DNA of 8,411 bases from an uncultured Bacteroidales bacterium. GTDB taxonomy: Bacteria; Bacteroidota; Bacteroidia; Bacteroidales; Lentimicrobiaceae. The position numbers were made by a program, and so were the translations under genes. How positions within the stretch are numbered: the stretch's first letter is position 1; every line of letters starts with the position of its first letter. The notes below the pieces were generated by a model that was given only the letters and a program-made list of their open reading frames with translations, did no database searches and had not been told where the DNA came from. The stretch covers positions 1-8,411 of the forward strand of contig CALCQV010000030.1 of the NCBI GenBank assembly GCA_937894795.1, given 5' to 3'. Of this stretch, positions 1-7,187 are shown in pieces.

Positions 1-1788
1 GGGAGTGGCCATCTCCGGGTAATCTCGGTAATCCCGCTCTGTATCCAACCATGAGTACGATACCCAATAATCGCCGTTTTTAACACTCTTTTTATCGCGC
101 CAGAATAAGTCAAGACCTTTTGCATAGCCGCTTCCAGTGTTATTGTAATTTTCAGGCAGATAGAAGGTCCCGGGCAATTGCCTAACGAGGCTGTTGTAAT
201 CCTTATAATATACTTCAGCTCTAAAGGTTCTCTCATTTTTAGAGGATTGATAACTCAGTGTGTAGTGATCAGCGCGTTCATAATCAAGTTGATCCGTATA
301 TATGAGGAATTCATTGGCAGGATTCTGCAAGAACCAACCGTAGGCTGCTGAGAACTGGCTTGTTTCATTGAGCTTCCAGGCTGCTGTGAGTCGCGGTGCT
401 AAATTGAACCTGTCCAGATAAGATGAGTGTTCTGCACGTATACCAAGCCGTGTTACAAATCGTTTTGAAGTGTAGAGTTCTGCTTCAGCAAAAGCTGCCA
501 GCGTGTGGTTTTCATAATCGATTCTAATAGTATCCTCAGCTGATAGCCATGACTGGTCATAGGTATTCATCATCCATTCAGCACCAGCCCTGAGGGTAGT
601 CTTGGCATTAAGCTCCTGTGAAATGACCTCCTTGAGATGAATACCCCTGTTCTGCTTCTCAAATGCATTCCCTTCGAATGCAACGTCATCATTATCATTG
701 GTAAAAGAGCTTGAAGTAGTCAAGGTAGTATGTTTGCCTAACGTTGTCTTCCAGGAGGTATTTACAAAGTAGTTCTTGTTATCGAGGTTGTAGTCGATCA
801 TCTTATCCAGATCAAGATCTTTCTGGGCAAGGGTAAAGTTGCTGTTGTCAAAGCTTCCATATATTTTAAGCATACCGGTCTTGCCGGTCTTCTGCCTGAT
901 ACTAAAGGCAGCAGAGGTATTTTCGGGAGCCTTCTTCCAGTCGTAGTTCTGGGGAACCAGCTCCATATAAGGTTTCAGGTTCATGTAACTGAGCGTTGCA
1001 GTAATGGCTCCGTTTTTCCATAGTTTCGTACCGGCTATCTCTGGTCCGATGGTCATTAACGACAAGTCGAGCTGGTCCTGTTCAGGCATATCATTGGTGC
1101 TGAGCAGCAACACACTCGACAGAGCCTGACCGTATTCGGCCGAGTATCCGCCGGTACTGAAGATGGTTCCCTTGAACATGAAGGGATTGAACCTGCCGCG
1201 GGTGGAAGTATTTGGGGCAGCAGAATTATAGGGTGTATGTACCAGTGCACCGTCAATAAAGGTCTGTGATTCACCACTATCACCTCCTTTAACGAAAAGC
1301 ATTCCCGATTCGCCATTGGAGGTCGTGCCGGGCAGTGTTTGAAGTGCACCGAATACATCACCCACAGCTCCTGCAGTAGTGATCATATCGAGTGAACTGA
1401 GGGTGTTCGACTGCTTTTTGTCGCCTGCTTCAAAGGTTCCGGCAGATATCGTAACAACGTCCAGCTTATTAAAGGTCTCTTTCAGCCGGATATCCTGGTT
1501 GAAATCCTCTCCTGCCAGGTTGATCTCCGTTTCAACCGATTCATAGCCCAGATATTCAACCACCAGCATGAATGTTCCGGTTCTTTTAGTCACCAGCTTA
1601 TAAAAACCTTCTATATTGCTGGTAGTGCCATCGTAAGTGCCACGGAGGTAGATGTTGGCTCCAGGCAGACTTTCATCCTGTTGATTCCTGATGGTTCCGG
1701 TTATAGCGGTTCCTGTGCCACTTCCCTTACCTTGTGCTGAGGCGTTAACAGATAAAGTTATAAGTAGTAATGCAAGTAATGTTCTCAT
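1..1788 (-). CDS. TonB-dependent outer-membrane receptor, no STN domain (3' end outside the window)
   Basis: The frame stays open for 596 codons from the ATG at 1788 to the left edge, so the protein is truncated at its C-terminus by the window. Residues 1-19 form a signal peptide ending in ASAQ. Residues about 28-105 are a carboxypeptidase-regulatory-like beta-sandwich (GTIRNQQDESLPGANIYL, then GYES). A plug follows at about 125-235, seen in LPGTTSNGESGMLFVKGG, FIDGALV and STGGYSAEYGQALSS. The remainder has alternating, aromatic-rich barrel strands. Family knowledge says such proteins import a bound ligand using TonB energy; the substrate cannot be told. Unlike the receptor at 3956-6679 it has no STN domain, so it should not signal to FecR. 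A strong terminator separates it from the upstream lipoprotein gene, so it is probably an independent unit with its promoter in 1789-1925. A typical barrel would need roughly 150-350 further residues. Confidence 0.92.
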   Translation of the reverse strand, partial: MRTLLALLLITLSVNASAQGKGSGTGTAITGTIRNQQDESLPGANIYLRGTYDGTTSNIEGFYKLVTKRTGTFMLVVEYLGYESVETEINLAGEDFNQDIRLKETFNKLDVVTISAGTFEAGDKKQSNTLSSLDMITTAGAVGDVFGALQTLPGTTSNGESGMLFVKGGDSGESQTFIDGALVHTPYNSAAPNTSTRGRFNPFMFKGTIFSTGGYSAEYGQALSSVLLLSTNDMPEQDQLDLSLMTIGPEIAGTKLWKNGAITATLSYMNLKPYMELVPQNYDWKKAPENTSAAFSIRQKTGKTGMLKIYGSFDNSNFTLAQKDLDLDKMIDYNLDNKNYFVNTSWKTTLGKHTTLTTSSSFTNDNDDVAFEGNAFEKQNRGIHLKEVISQELNAKTTLRAGAEWMMNTYDQSWLSAEDTIRIDYENHTLAAFAEAELYTSKRFVTRLGIRAEHSSYLDRFNLAPRLTAAWKLNETSQFSAAYGWFLQNPANEFLIYTDQLDYERADHYTLSYQSSKNERTFRAEVYYKDYNSLVRQLPGTFYLPENYNNTGSGYAKGLDLFWRDKKSVKNGDYWVSYSWLDTERDYRDYPEMATP

Positions 1789-1811
1789 GGTATTGTTGCT
1801 GTTTGATGGTA

Positions 1812-1819
1812 CAAAATTG
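1812..1819 (-). promoter_or_regulatory. Candidate -7 element for the receptor gene at 1-1788
   Basis: On the minus strand the bases read CAATTTTG, one mismatch from the Bacteroidota -7 consensus TAnnTTTG. The start codon lies 23 bases downstream, which gives a short leader. Only a weak T-rich stretch sits where the -33 TTG should be. The terminator upstream means that a promoter is needed somewhere in 1789-1925, and this is the best match I see. Confidence 0.3.
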
Positions 1820-1851
1820 CATCACCAATTACCACGAGAAAAATAATAGTT

Positions 1852-1871
1852 ACTGAATCGACGTATTCAGT
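1852..1871. promoter_or_regulatory. 20-bp inverted repeat, possible operator
   Basis: ACTGAAT and ATTCAGT form perfect 7-bp arms around the 6-base centre CGACGT. The dyad lies between the terminator and the receptor start, 64 bases upstream of the ATG and just upstream of the candidate -7 element. It has no T-tract, so it is not a terminator. A regulator-binding site is an inference from position and symmetry alone. Confidence 0.35.
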
Positions 1872-1925
1872 GGATGAAGTGTAAAATGGAGCGATAGAGG
1901 GTAATGAAGCAGACCCGTTGAAATT

Positions 1926-1955
1926 AAAAAAAGCATCCTTGCAAGGATGCTTTTT
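1926..1955 (-). terminator. Rho-independent terminator ending the signalling locus
   Basis: On the minus strand, A5 is followed by the arm GCATCC, the loop TTGCAA, the arm GGATGC and seven T. The whole is an uninterrupted palindrome, with an 11-bp stem when the A and T tracts pair. It lies about 110 bases after the lipoprotein stop codon and 137 bases before the next receptor start. The T-tract is longer in the minus direction, matching gene orientation, although the symmetry would also allow it to work on the plus strand. Bases 1956-2063, between it and the lipoprotein stop, show no further structure or gene. Confidence 0.88.
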
Positions 1956-2063
1956 CCGGGTATTGAGGTATTAATTTGCCCCCTAATCCGTTGTTGTGAT
2001 ACAGGCTTAATAAGTATGATGTTTCACCTGAAAGTTATCTCAAACTGATTACCTGGCGAATAT

Positions 2064-3005
2064 CTAAGGCAGTGGTACCAACCTTGTTCCGGTATAGGTT
2101 CCATTCTGCCAGTCAACGCGGTAGTGTGTCGGGCATTCATCTCCGGTTATGGGTTGAAAGTCACTATTGTAGCCAAAGAAAACAGTAGCACTCTTATCTG
2201 CTTCAGGTATGCGGTGAATTTTTGTTCCTGAAACAGGATCCCAGCCACAGCTTTGTTTATAAACAATCGATTGGTTGATTTCTGTATAGAACTGTTCATT
2301 GTTGCGGTTGGTACCCCAGGTAACCAGATTGTTATATTCTCCTGATGTACCGAAACCATCAACTGTCAATATCAAATTACCGCGTGTTCCTGTATAGGTG
2401 CGTTGGCGTGCAACGAGCCATGAGCGGGTGGTTCCATTATCAAATGTAATACCCATCCTTCCCTGCAGGCGATGTACCAGTGAGTTGAATCCGTCGTGCC
2501 CCAGCATATAAACAAAACCTCCGGTAACATTGGTGAATGTCTTTGAACTGTTGAAGGTCATGCTTCTACCACCATTTGGTCTGGACACTGTGAAGTTAAT
2601 GTGTTTAATGTTTACACTGGCTCCTTCCATTCCGAAATGGGTGCCCACTCTCTTCCTGATCTGTACCTGACCGGTTCTGTATCGTCTCCCGTTACATGAG
2701 AGTCCGTCATAGGTGATGTAAATGGTAATCGTATCATTCACAATCTCTGTGGAATCAACGGTTGCATTGCATGGTACCCGATCCGTTGATTTGAAATTTC
2801 CTCCATTATAGCTCAGCAAACCTTCTACATCTTCCATGGATTCGTTGGTTGCTTCCTCCACGGCTATTTCATCTTCTGAAAGGTTGGTCATGGATGTGTA
2901 ATCATTAGTGCCACTAACCAGTTTATCCTTCTGGCATGATGTTAATGTCATACCTGTAAGCGCGAGTGCAAGTGCGCCTGTATAAAACCATTGGTTCATT
3001 TTCAT
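2064..3005 (-). CDS. Unrecognised secreted lipoprotein, 313 aa
   Basis: I do not recognise this family and assign no function. The N-terminus is a lipoprotein signal peptide: MKMNQ, a hydrophobic stretch at about residues 7-20, then the lipobox LTSC with the lipidated cysteine at 24. Residues about 40-62 are acidic and rich in Glu and Asp, probably a flexible spacer. From about residue 85 to the end the sequence alternates hydrophobic and Thr/Asn/Gly-rich segments, which suggests a beta-rich extracellular or periplasmic fold. Four more cysteines (79, 104, 253 and 291) could form disulfides. The gene lies 93 bp after the DUF4249 gene and has its own copy of the promoter motif found before fecR, so it probably belongs to the same regulon. 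It could be a surface ligand-binding partner, a cargo protein or an effector of the response. The start is well placed; codon 3 (ATG) is an alternative. Confidence 0.8.
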   Translation of the reverse strand: MKMNQWFYTGALALALTGMTLTSCQKDKLVSGTNDYTSMTNLSEDEIAVEEATNESMEDVEGLLSYNGGNFKSTDRVPCNATVDSTEIVNDTITIYITYDGLSCNGRRYRTGQVQIRKRVGTHFGMEGASVNIKHINFTVSRPNGGRSMTFNSSKTFTNVTGGFVYMLGHDGFNSLVHRLQGRMGITFDNGTTRSWLVARQRTYTGTRGNLILTVDGFGTSGEYNNLVTWGTNRNNEQFYTEINQSIVYKQSCGWDPVSGTKIHRIPEADKSATVFFGYNSDFQPITGDECPTHYRVDWQNGTYTGTRLVPLP

Positions 3006-3051
3006 AATCGCTGATTTTTAGTGTTTATCTTTTTTAGTCGTTCTTTAAATA

Positions 3052-3080
3052 TTATACACCTGGAATACCTTTTACCCTTA
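3052..3080 (-). promoter_or_regulatory. Putative ECF promoter before the lipoprotein gene (copy A)
   Basis: On the minus strand the site reads TAAGGGT, 12 bases, AGGTGTATAA. The same two blocks at the same spacing occur before fecR at 7680-7708. Taken as a -35 AAGGGT and a -10 GTATAA, the spacer is 16 bases, which suits an ECF sigma factor. The -10 block ends 46 bases upstream of the lipoprotein ATG, giving a leader of roughly 40 bases. Identification as the target of the local sigma factor is an inference from conservation and context. Confidence 0.6.
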
Positions 3081-3098
3081 TGTGGGCAAAGAATATTT

Positions 3099-3950
3099 TT
3101 AATTACGCGCCGTTTGTGTCTTTGAAATCATTGCGCAGGCACTGAAATAACCTACACCGCTGCCACTTAAGTTCTTTGGCAGATTGGAAGGAACCGAATT
3201 GAACAAGCCCCCTTGGAAGTTGGTTTCTGCCAAAAGTGCCCGTATGTAAGCTGCGTGTTCGCTTGTCAGCGAAAACTTCCTCTCTGTGATGATAGTGCCG
3301 GGAGGAAAAAGTACCGTTTCTATTTCAGGCGCAAACATCTGACTTACATCAAGTGTAGGCAGTGTATAATAGAGTAGTCGTGCTTTGGTACTGTCCGGGG
3401 GCAGGTCTTCATATCCCTGTACATTAGACCAGTCGAGCAGTATTTCATACATGGCTGGATTCCCTGCACTGTATGGATTTGAAACCCAGGTTATCCTGAA
3501 AAGCTTATTATTTCCCTGATGAGCATAGCGCAGAAATATAAAATTGGAGATGGCCACCATCTTCGCTCTTGCTGATATTATTCGGTTACCGCCATTTATA
3601 AATAGGGTATATTCTTTGCCAGGCACACCTGCAAACAGGGTATCAGAGATATAGTGGCCTGGGCGTGAAGGGTCTACTTTGAAGGTAAATACTCTGTCGT
3701 CGGTACTCACAATGACTTCCGCATTTTTTACAGGCTCAGGCAGTTCATTGGGAGCCGATACCGTCTTTGTCAGTCGTATCTCTTGAATTTTATACTCATC
3801 GGTAATCATACCGTCAACCACAATGTAATCATTGGTATCACCGGCCACTGGCCAATCAATGGCTTTTTCACAACCGGCAAGCAAGACAATTACACCCAGC
3901 ACTGTGGCAGTAAAGAAATTCCTGATGATATATCCCGGTTCTCTTTGCAT
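3099..3950 (-). CDS. DUF4249-family outer-membrane lipoprotein
   Basis: The protein has 283 residues. The signal peptide carries a hydrophobic stretch at about 12-25 and the lipobox LLAGC, with the lipidated cysteine at 27. The mature N-terminal part matches the DUF4249 pattern: YIVVDGMITDE at about 42-52, EIRLTKTV at 57-64, VKNAEVIVSTDD at 74-85, then a GHY-x-SD motif near 98-103 and a GKEYTLFI strand near 111-118. The C-terminal half ends with the family-like segment NLSGSGVGYFSA, so the gene looks complete. Its start is 5 bp after the receptor stop codon, so the two are almost certainly cotranscribed. DUF4249 proteins are regularly encoded directly behind this type of receptor in Bacteroidota. 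A role as a lid-like or ligand-binding surface partner, analogous to SusD, is plausible but not established. The motif match is from memory of the family, not from a search. Confidence 0.85.
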   Translation of the reverse strand: MQREPGYIIRNFFTATVLGVIVLLAGCEKAIDWPVAGDTNDYIVVDGMITDEYKIQEIRLTKTVSAPNELPEPVKNAEVIVSTDDRVFTFKVDPSRPGHYISDTLFAGVPGKEYTLFINGGNRIISARAKMVAISNFIFLRYAHQGNNKLFRITWVSNPYSAGNPAMYEILLDWSNVQGYEDLPPDSTKARLLYYTLPTLDVSQMFAPEIETVLFPPGTIITERKFSLTSEHAAYIRALLAETNFQGGLFNSVPSNLPKNLSGSGVGYFSACAMISKTQTARN

Positions 3951-3955
3951 GGTTC

Positions 3956-6679
3956 TCAGAACTTGAAGGTATAGTTCAGTGAAGGTATAATACCTGCCAC
4001 TGAGATTCGTGTCGGGATTATTTCCACATTCCCGGCAAGGTCGGCAGGTACTACAAAGTTCCCGTTGTCGTCCATTATCTTGTTAAAGCTAACCGAGAAG
4101 GGATTACTCCTGCCGTAAGCATTATACAGTGATAGTACGAGGTTGTGCCTGAAACCTTTATCAGGTTTATTCAACCTGAATGTAACCGATATATCCAACC
4201 GGTGATAATCGGGAAACCGGTCGTTGTTTTTATCGCCGTAAAGCGGAACCGTATATCCGTTATACTGCATGAACCCAATGGCGGAGGTGAATGGGGAACC
4301 TGTCATGTAAATCCAATTGGCGGAGAAGTCCCATCGTTTGCCTGCATTCAGCACCATGTTGGCAAATATGCTGTTGGGATGGTCGTATGAAGCGGGGAAT
4401 TCCTTGCCATTGTTTACATCCTGTATGGTGCGCAGGACCCTCGACCAAGCGTAGCCTACCCACCCTGAAAGTCTGCCTTCACTTTTACGTAGCAGCAGTT
4501 CTACGCCATAGGCTTTCGTATCACCAAAGCGCAATTCGCCTTCTATCAGAGGGTTATAGAGCATATTGGCATGATCTTTATAATCAATCTGGTTGTAGAG
4601 CAATTTATAGTAGGCTTCAACACTTACATGGAACTTCTGCCTCGATGCAAGGTAACCAACGGTGAATTGGTCAGCTTTTTGCGGCTGTATGTTGTTGCCG
4701 GCAGCTGCCCATACTTCCAGGGAAGTGAACGGACTGGTTGAATTTGAGAGCATCTGCAGGTACTGAACGGTTCTGCTGTAGCCTGCTGTAAGGGAGGAAG
4801 CCCCGGTTAACCTATAGGCAAAGCTTATTCTTGGCTCCGCATTAAGGTAGGGAGAAAAGTATTTATTGTCGGCAACTGTAACAGTATCAATGGGTCTGTA
4901 GTTGGCGTCGAAGAAATAAACGGTTGCCGGTCCCAGATTCCTCCATGAACTCAACCGAAGTCCTGCCTTTATGGTGAGCCGTTCTCTTATAATGCGGTCA
5001 TTGCTTATGTAGTAACTTATGCCCAGCGAATTGTAGGGTGATATTTCAGGTGCATTTTGCTGGACAGCATCATCTGAGAAATGTACATTACCGGGATTGG
5101 AGTGATAACGACTGAGTTCAATTCCTGTACGGAAGGTGTTTTCAGGGTTGATGAACCAGGTTAGATCTGATTTCAGTGTGCCTGCCCTAATGGAAGAGTT
5201 CCAGTAGTCGTCAAGCTCACGCGACATGAACAGGTAATAATTGTATTTACTGGAAAGCGCTGTAGTATTGATGAACAGCCGGTTGTTAAAGAGGTGGTTC
5301 CAACGCAGGGTGGCGGTAGCATTATCCCAGCTAAGACCGAAAGTGTGCACGGATGCATTGGTCAAACGACTGAAATCATCCTTGCCGGTGAAACCGGTGA
5401 GGAATAAGCGGTTCTTGTCGTTTATCTTAATATTGAGCTTGGCATTAAGGTCATAGAAATTGATGCTTAACTTCCTGTTGTTTACATCGTCCAATCGTGT
5501 AAGCCAGTTCAGGTTTGAGCGTCGTGCCGAAAGTATGAAGGAGCTCTTCTCCTTGATCAGTGGACCTTCAACAGTCAGGTCGGAGGTATAGATGCCAATG
5601 TTCCCTGAGAAGCCGATCCTGTTGAGATTTCCATCCCGGGCATGAATGTCTATGACCGAAGAGAGCCTTCCTCCGAAGGAAGCCGGGAGATCCCCCTTGA
5701 ATGCCCTGACATCCTTTATAGCATCGGGCGCCAGGGCAGAGAAAAAGCCAAACAAGTGTGCCGGATTGAAAATGGGCGCTTCGTCTATTAACATCAGGTT
5801 CTGATCCTTATCACCACCACGCACATAATAGAAGGAAGAGCCATCGCCAAAAGCATTGATGCCGGGAACAGACTGAAGCGATTTTATCACATCTACGTTC
5901 CCGGCAAATCCGGCCATACGTTTGAGTGAGGCCGCAGAGAAATGTACTTCACCTCCTGCTTTGGGATCAATAACAGCAATTTCTTTCTCACCGCTGATCA
6001 CCACTTCCTCCATCTCAATGGACGCTTCGGGTATTTTTAGGTTCAATCGTACATCTTTCACCAGATGCACGGGAACATGCAACTGTCGGTAACCAACCAG
6101 CGAGTATGTGATCATGTAATTGCCAGAGGGAAGCGTGAGTGAATAGAACCCATAAGCATTTGTGATAGTGCCTTTCCAGGTTTCCTTATCGTAGATGGCT
6201 GCACCAATCAGCATTTCTCCATTGGTGCTGTCGCTCAGGAATCCACTGATGGTGTGCATGGTTAGCTTTTCATCAGCCGGCTCCATACCTGCGGTTGGCT
6301 TCTGCTGTTGTTTGATGATGATCTGGTGCCCTGATATAAAGTAAGTGAGTTTCAAGGGAATGAGCAGCTCATCCAGAATCTCCTTCACTGGTTTGTTTAC
6401 GGCATCAATCGTCACTTTCTGTCTGACCGGTACCTTACGGGGATTATACGAAAAGAGTAGTCCACTTTCCTTCTCAATTCGCTCAAGTGCCTTGCCTAAC
6501 GTGATATCCGTTGCCCGGATGGTGATCCTCTTTTCCAGATCCTGCGCTAGTAAAGGAAATGCTGAAAACACCATAAGCATAAAATGGAGTAGAAAGCTGT
6601 GCCACTGACCCGGCAACATAGGGATTGTAGCAGGCCCCTTTAGTTCAGCTATATACTTTTTGCTAGTTGCAGGCACCAT
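3956..6679 (-). CDS. TonB-dependent receptor with STN signalling domain
   Basis: The 907-residue protein is a full-length outer-membrane receptor of the transducer type. A signal peptide ends near LLAQ at about 42-46. The STN domain covers about 49-122 (RITIRATDITLGKALERIEK, then ISGHQIIIKQ) and in Fec-type systems contacts FecR in the periplasm. A carboxypeptidase-regulatory-like domain follows at about 142-225 (ISGFLSD, GYRQLHV). A TonB-box-like EEVVISG lies at 224-230. The plug spans about 240-350, with YYVRGGD, LMLIDEAPIFNPAHLFGFFSA and FKGDLPASFGGRLSSVIDI. The 22-strand-type barrel runs to a C-terminal phenylalanine, the usual outer-membrane signature. The annotated ATG overlaps the end of the second fecR ORF by 17 bp. 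The ATG at 6619, codon 21, would give a more normal signal peptide (MLPGQWHSFLL start) and a 43-bp gap, and may be the real start. The ligand is unknown. Confidence 0.95.
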   Translation of the reverse strand: MVPATSKKYIAELKGPATIPMLPGQWHSFLLHFMLMVFSAFPLLAQDLEKRITIRATDITLGKALERIEKESGLLFSYNPRKVPVRQKVTIDAVNKPVKEILDELLIPLKLTYFISGHQIIIKQQQKPTAGMEPADEKLTMHTISGFLSDSTNGEMLIGAAIYDKETWKGTITNAYGFYSLTLPSGNYMITYSLVGYRQLHVPVHLVKDVRLNLKIPEASIEMEEVVISGEKEIAVIDPKAGGEVHFSAASLKRMAGFAGNVDVIKSLQSVPGINAFGDGSSFYYVRGGDKDQNLMLIDEAPIFNPAHLFGFFSALAPDAIKDVRAFKGDLPASFGGRLSSVIDIHARDGNLNRIGFSGNIGIYTSDLTVEGPLIKEKSSFILSARRSNLNWLTRLDDVNNRKLSINFYDLNAKLNIKINDKNRLFLTGFTGKDDFSRLTNASVHTFGLSWDNATATLRWNHLFNNRLFINTTALSSKYNYYLFMSRELDDYWNSSIRAGTLKSDLTWFINPENTFRTGIELSRYHSNPGNVHFSDDAVQQNAPEISPYNSLGISYYISNDRIIRERLTIKAGLRLSSWRNLGPATVYFFDANYRPIDTVTVADNKYFSPYLNAEPRISFAYRLTGASSLTAGYSRTVQYLQMLSNSTSPFTSLEVWAAAGNNIQPQKADQFTVGYLASRQKFHVSVEAYYKLLYNQIDYKDHANMLYNPLIEGELRFGDTKAYGVELLLRKSEGRLSGWVGYAWSRVLRTIQDVNNGKEFPASYDHPNSIFANMVLNAGKRWDFSANWIYMTGSPFTSAIGFMQYNGYTVPLYGDKNNDRFPDYHRLDISVTFRLNKPDKGFRHNLVLSLYNAYGRSNPFSVSFNKIMDDNGNFVVPADLAGNVEIIPTRISVAGIIPSLNYTFKF

Positions 6680-7187
6680 CGATAGTGGTAATATTATCCT
6701 TGCTTGTAATCTGCAGATCGAGGGTCATGCCGATTACCTGCATCACCTCTTCAAATGATTGTTGGTTGAAGGTAGCGGTCAGTGTGCAATCATCTGACAC
6801 CCCATTGCTTAATATTATCTTAGTTTGATATACCTTCTCCAAAGTAGCAATCACCTCTTTAAGATTTGTATTGTTAAAGGTAACGCTTCTTGTCATCCAT
6901 GCATTGTAGTTGGGGTCAGAATTGGCTGATTTCTGCATGCTCTTCTTATCCAAATGGATCAAAGCCTTCTCACCCGGATTGAGTATCAGATGTTCCGCTT
7001 CGTTTTTCTTGAAATAGAGGGATACTTTACCTGTAGAGAGCACAACACTCACCATGTTTTTATCTTCGCGGGTATTGACATTAAAAGAGGTGCCCAATAC
7101 CTTTATCCTTACATCATTCCCTGAAACCACGAATGGATGCGAAGCATCGGGTGTAACCCTGAAAAAAGCCTCGCCTTCAAGTATCAT
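6663..7187 (-). CDS. FecR-like protein, C-terminal fragment (periplasmic domain plus DUF4974-like domain)
   Basis: This 174-residue ORF holds the second half of a FecR anti-sigma factor. It begins inside the FecR domain at LEGEAFFRV (residues 3-11), continues through HPFVVSG and the conserved LGTSFNVN (31-38) to LNPGEKALI (69-77), and ends with a DUF4974-like domain at about 102-170 (FNNTNLKEVIATLEKVY, CTLTATFNQQSFEEV). It has no signal peptide, membrane segment or recognisable ribosome-binding site. Its ATG overlaps the TGA of the upstream fragment as ATGA, so it might be translated by stop-restart. Even then the product would probably remain in the cytoplasm, away from the receptor STN domain. 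The preserved frame and motifs suggest a recent break or an assembly error. It could instead be a genuinely split gene, which I consider less likely. Confidence 0.8.
   Translation of the reverse strand: MILEGEAFFRVTPDASHPFVVSGNDVRIKVLGTSFNVNTREDKNMVSVVLSTGKVSLYFKKNEAEHLILNPGEKALIHLDKKSMQKSANSDPNYNAWMTRSVTFNNTNLKEVIATLEKVYQTKIILSNGVSDDCTLTATFNQQSFEEVMQVIGMTLDLQITSKDNITTIDGACN

Noticed and set aside
1056..1361. Open frame on the minus strand overlapping the left receptor gene in another frame
   Set aside because: Its translation is low-complexity and shows no domain, and the receptor frame across the same bases carries the plug motifs. It is a shadow of the receptor.
1899..1916. GGGT...ACCC inverted repeat upstream of the left receptor gene
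   Set aside because: The arms are only 4 bp with a 10-base gap, as expected by chance, and the adjacent terminator explains the structure in this region.
3087..3095. TATTCTTTG on the minus strand as a housekeeping -7 element for the lipoprotein gene
   Set aside because: The spacing between TA and TTTG is one base too long, and the ECF-like motif just downstream is a better promoter candidate.
4145..4665. Plus-strand open frames inside the STN receptor gene (4145-4390 and 4291-4665)
   Set aside because: They are antisense to well-conserved barrel sequence, have no recognisable domain and lack promoter context.
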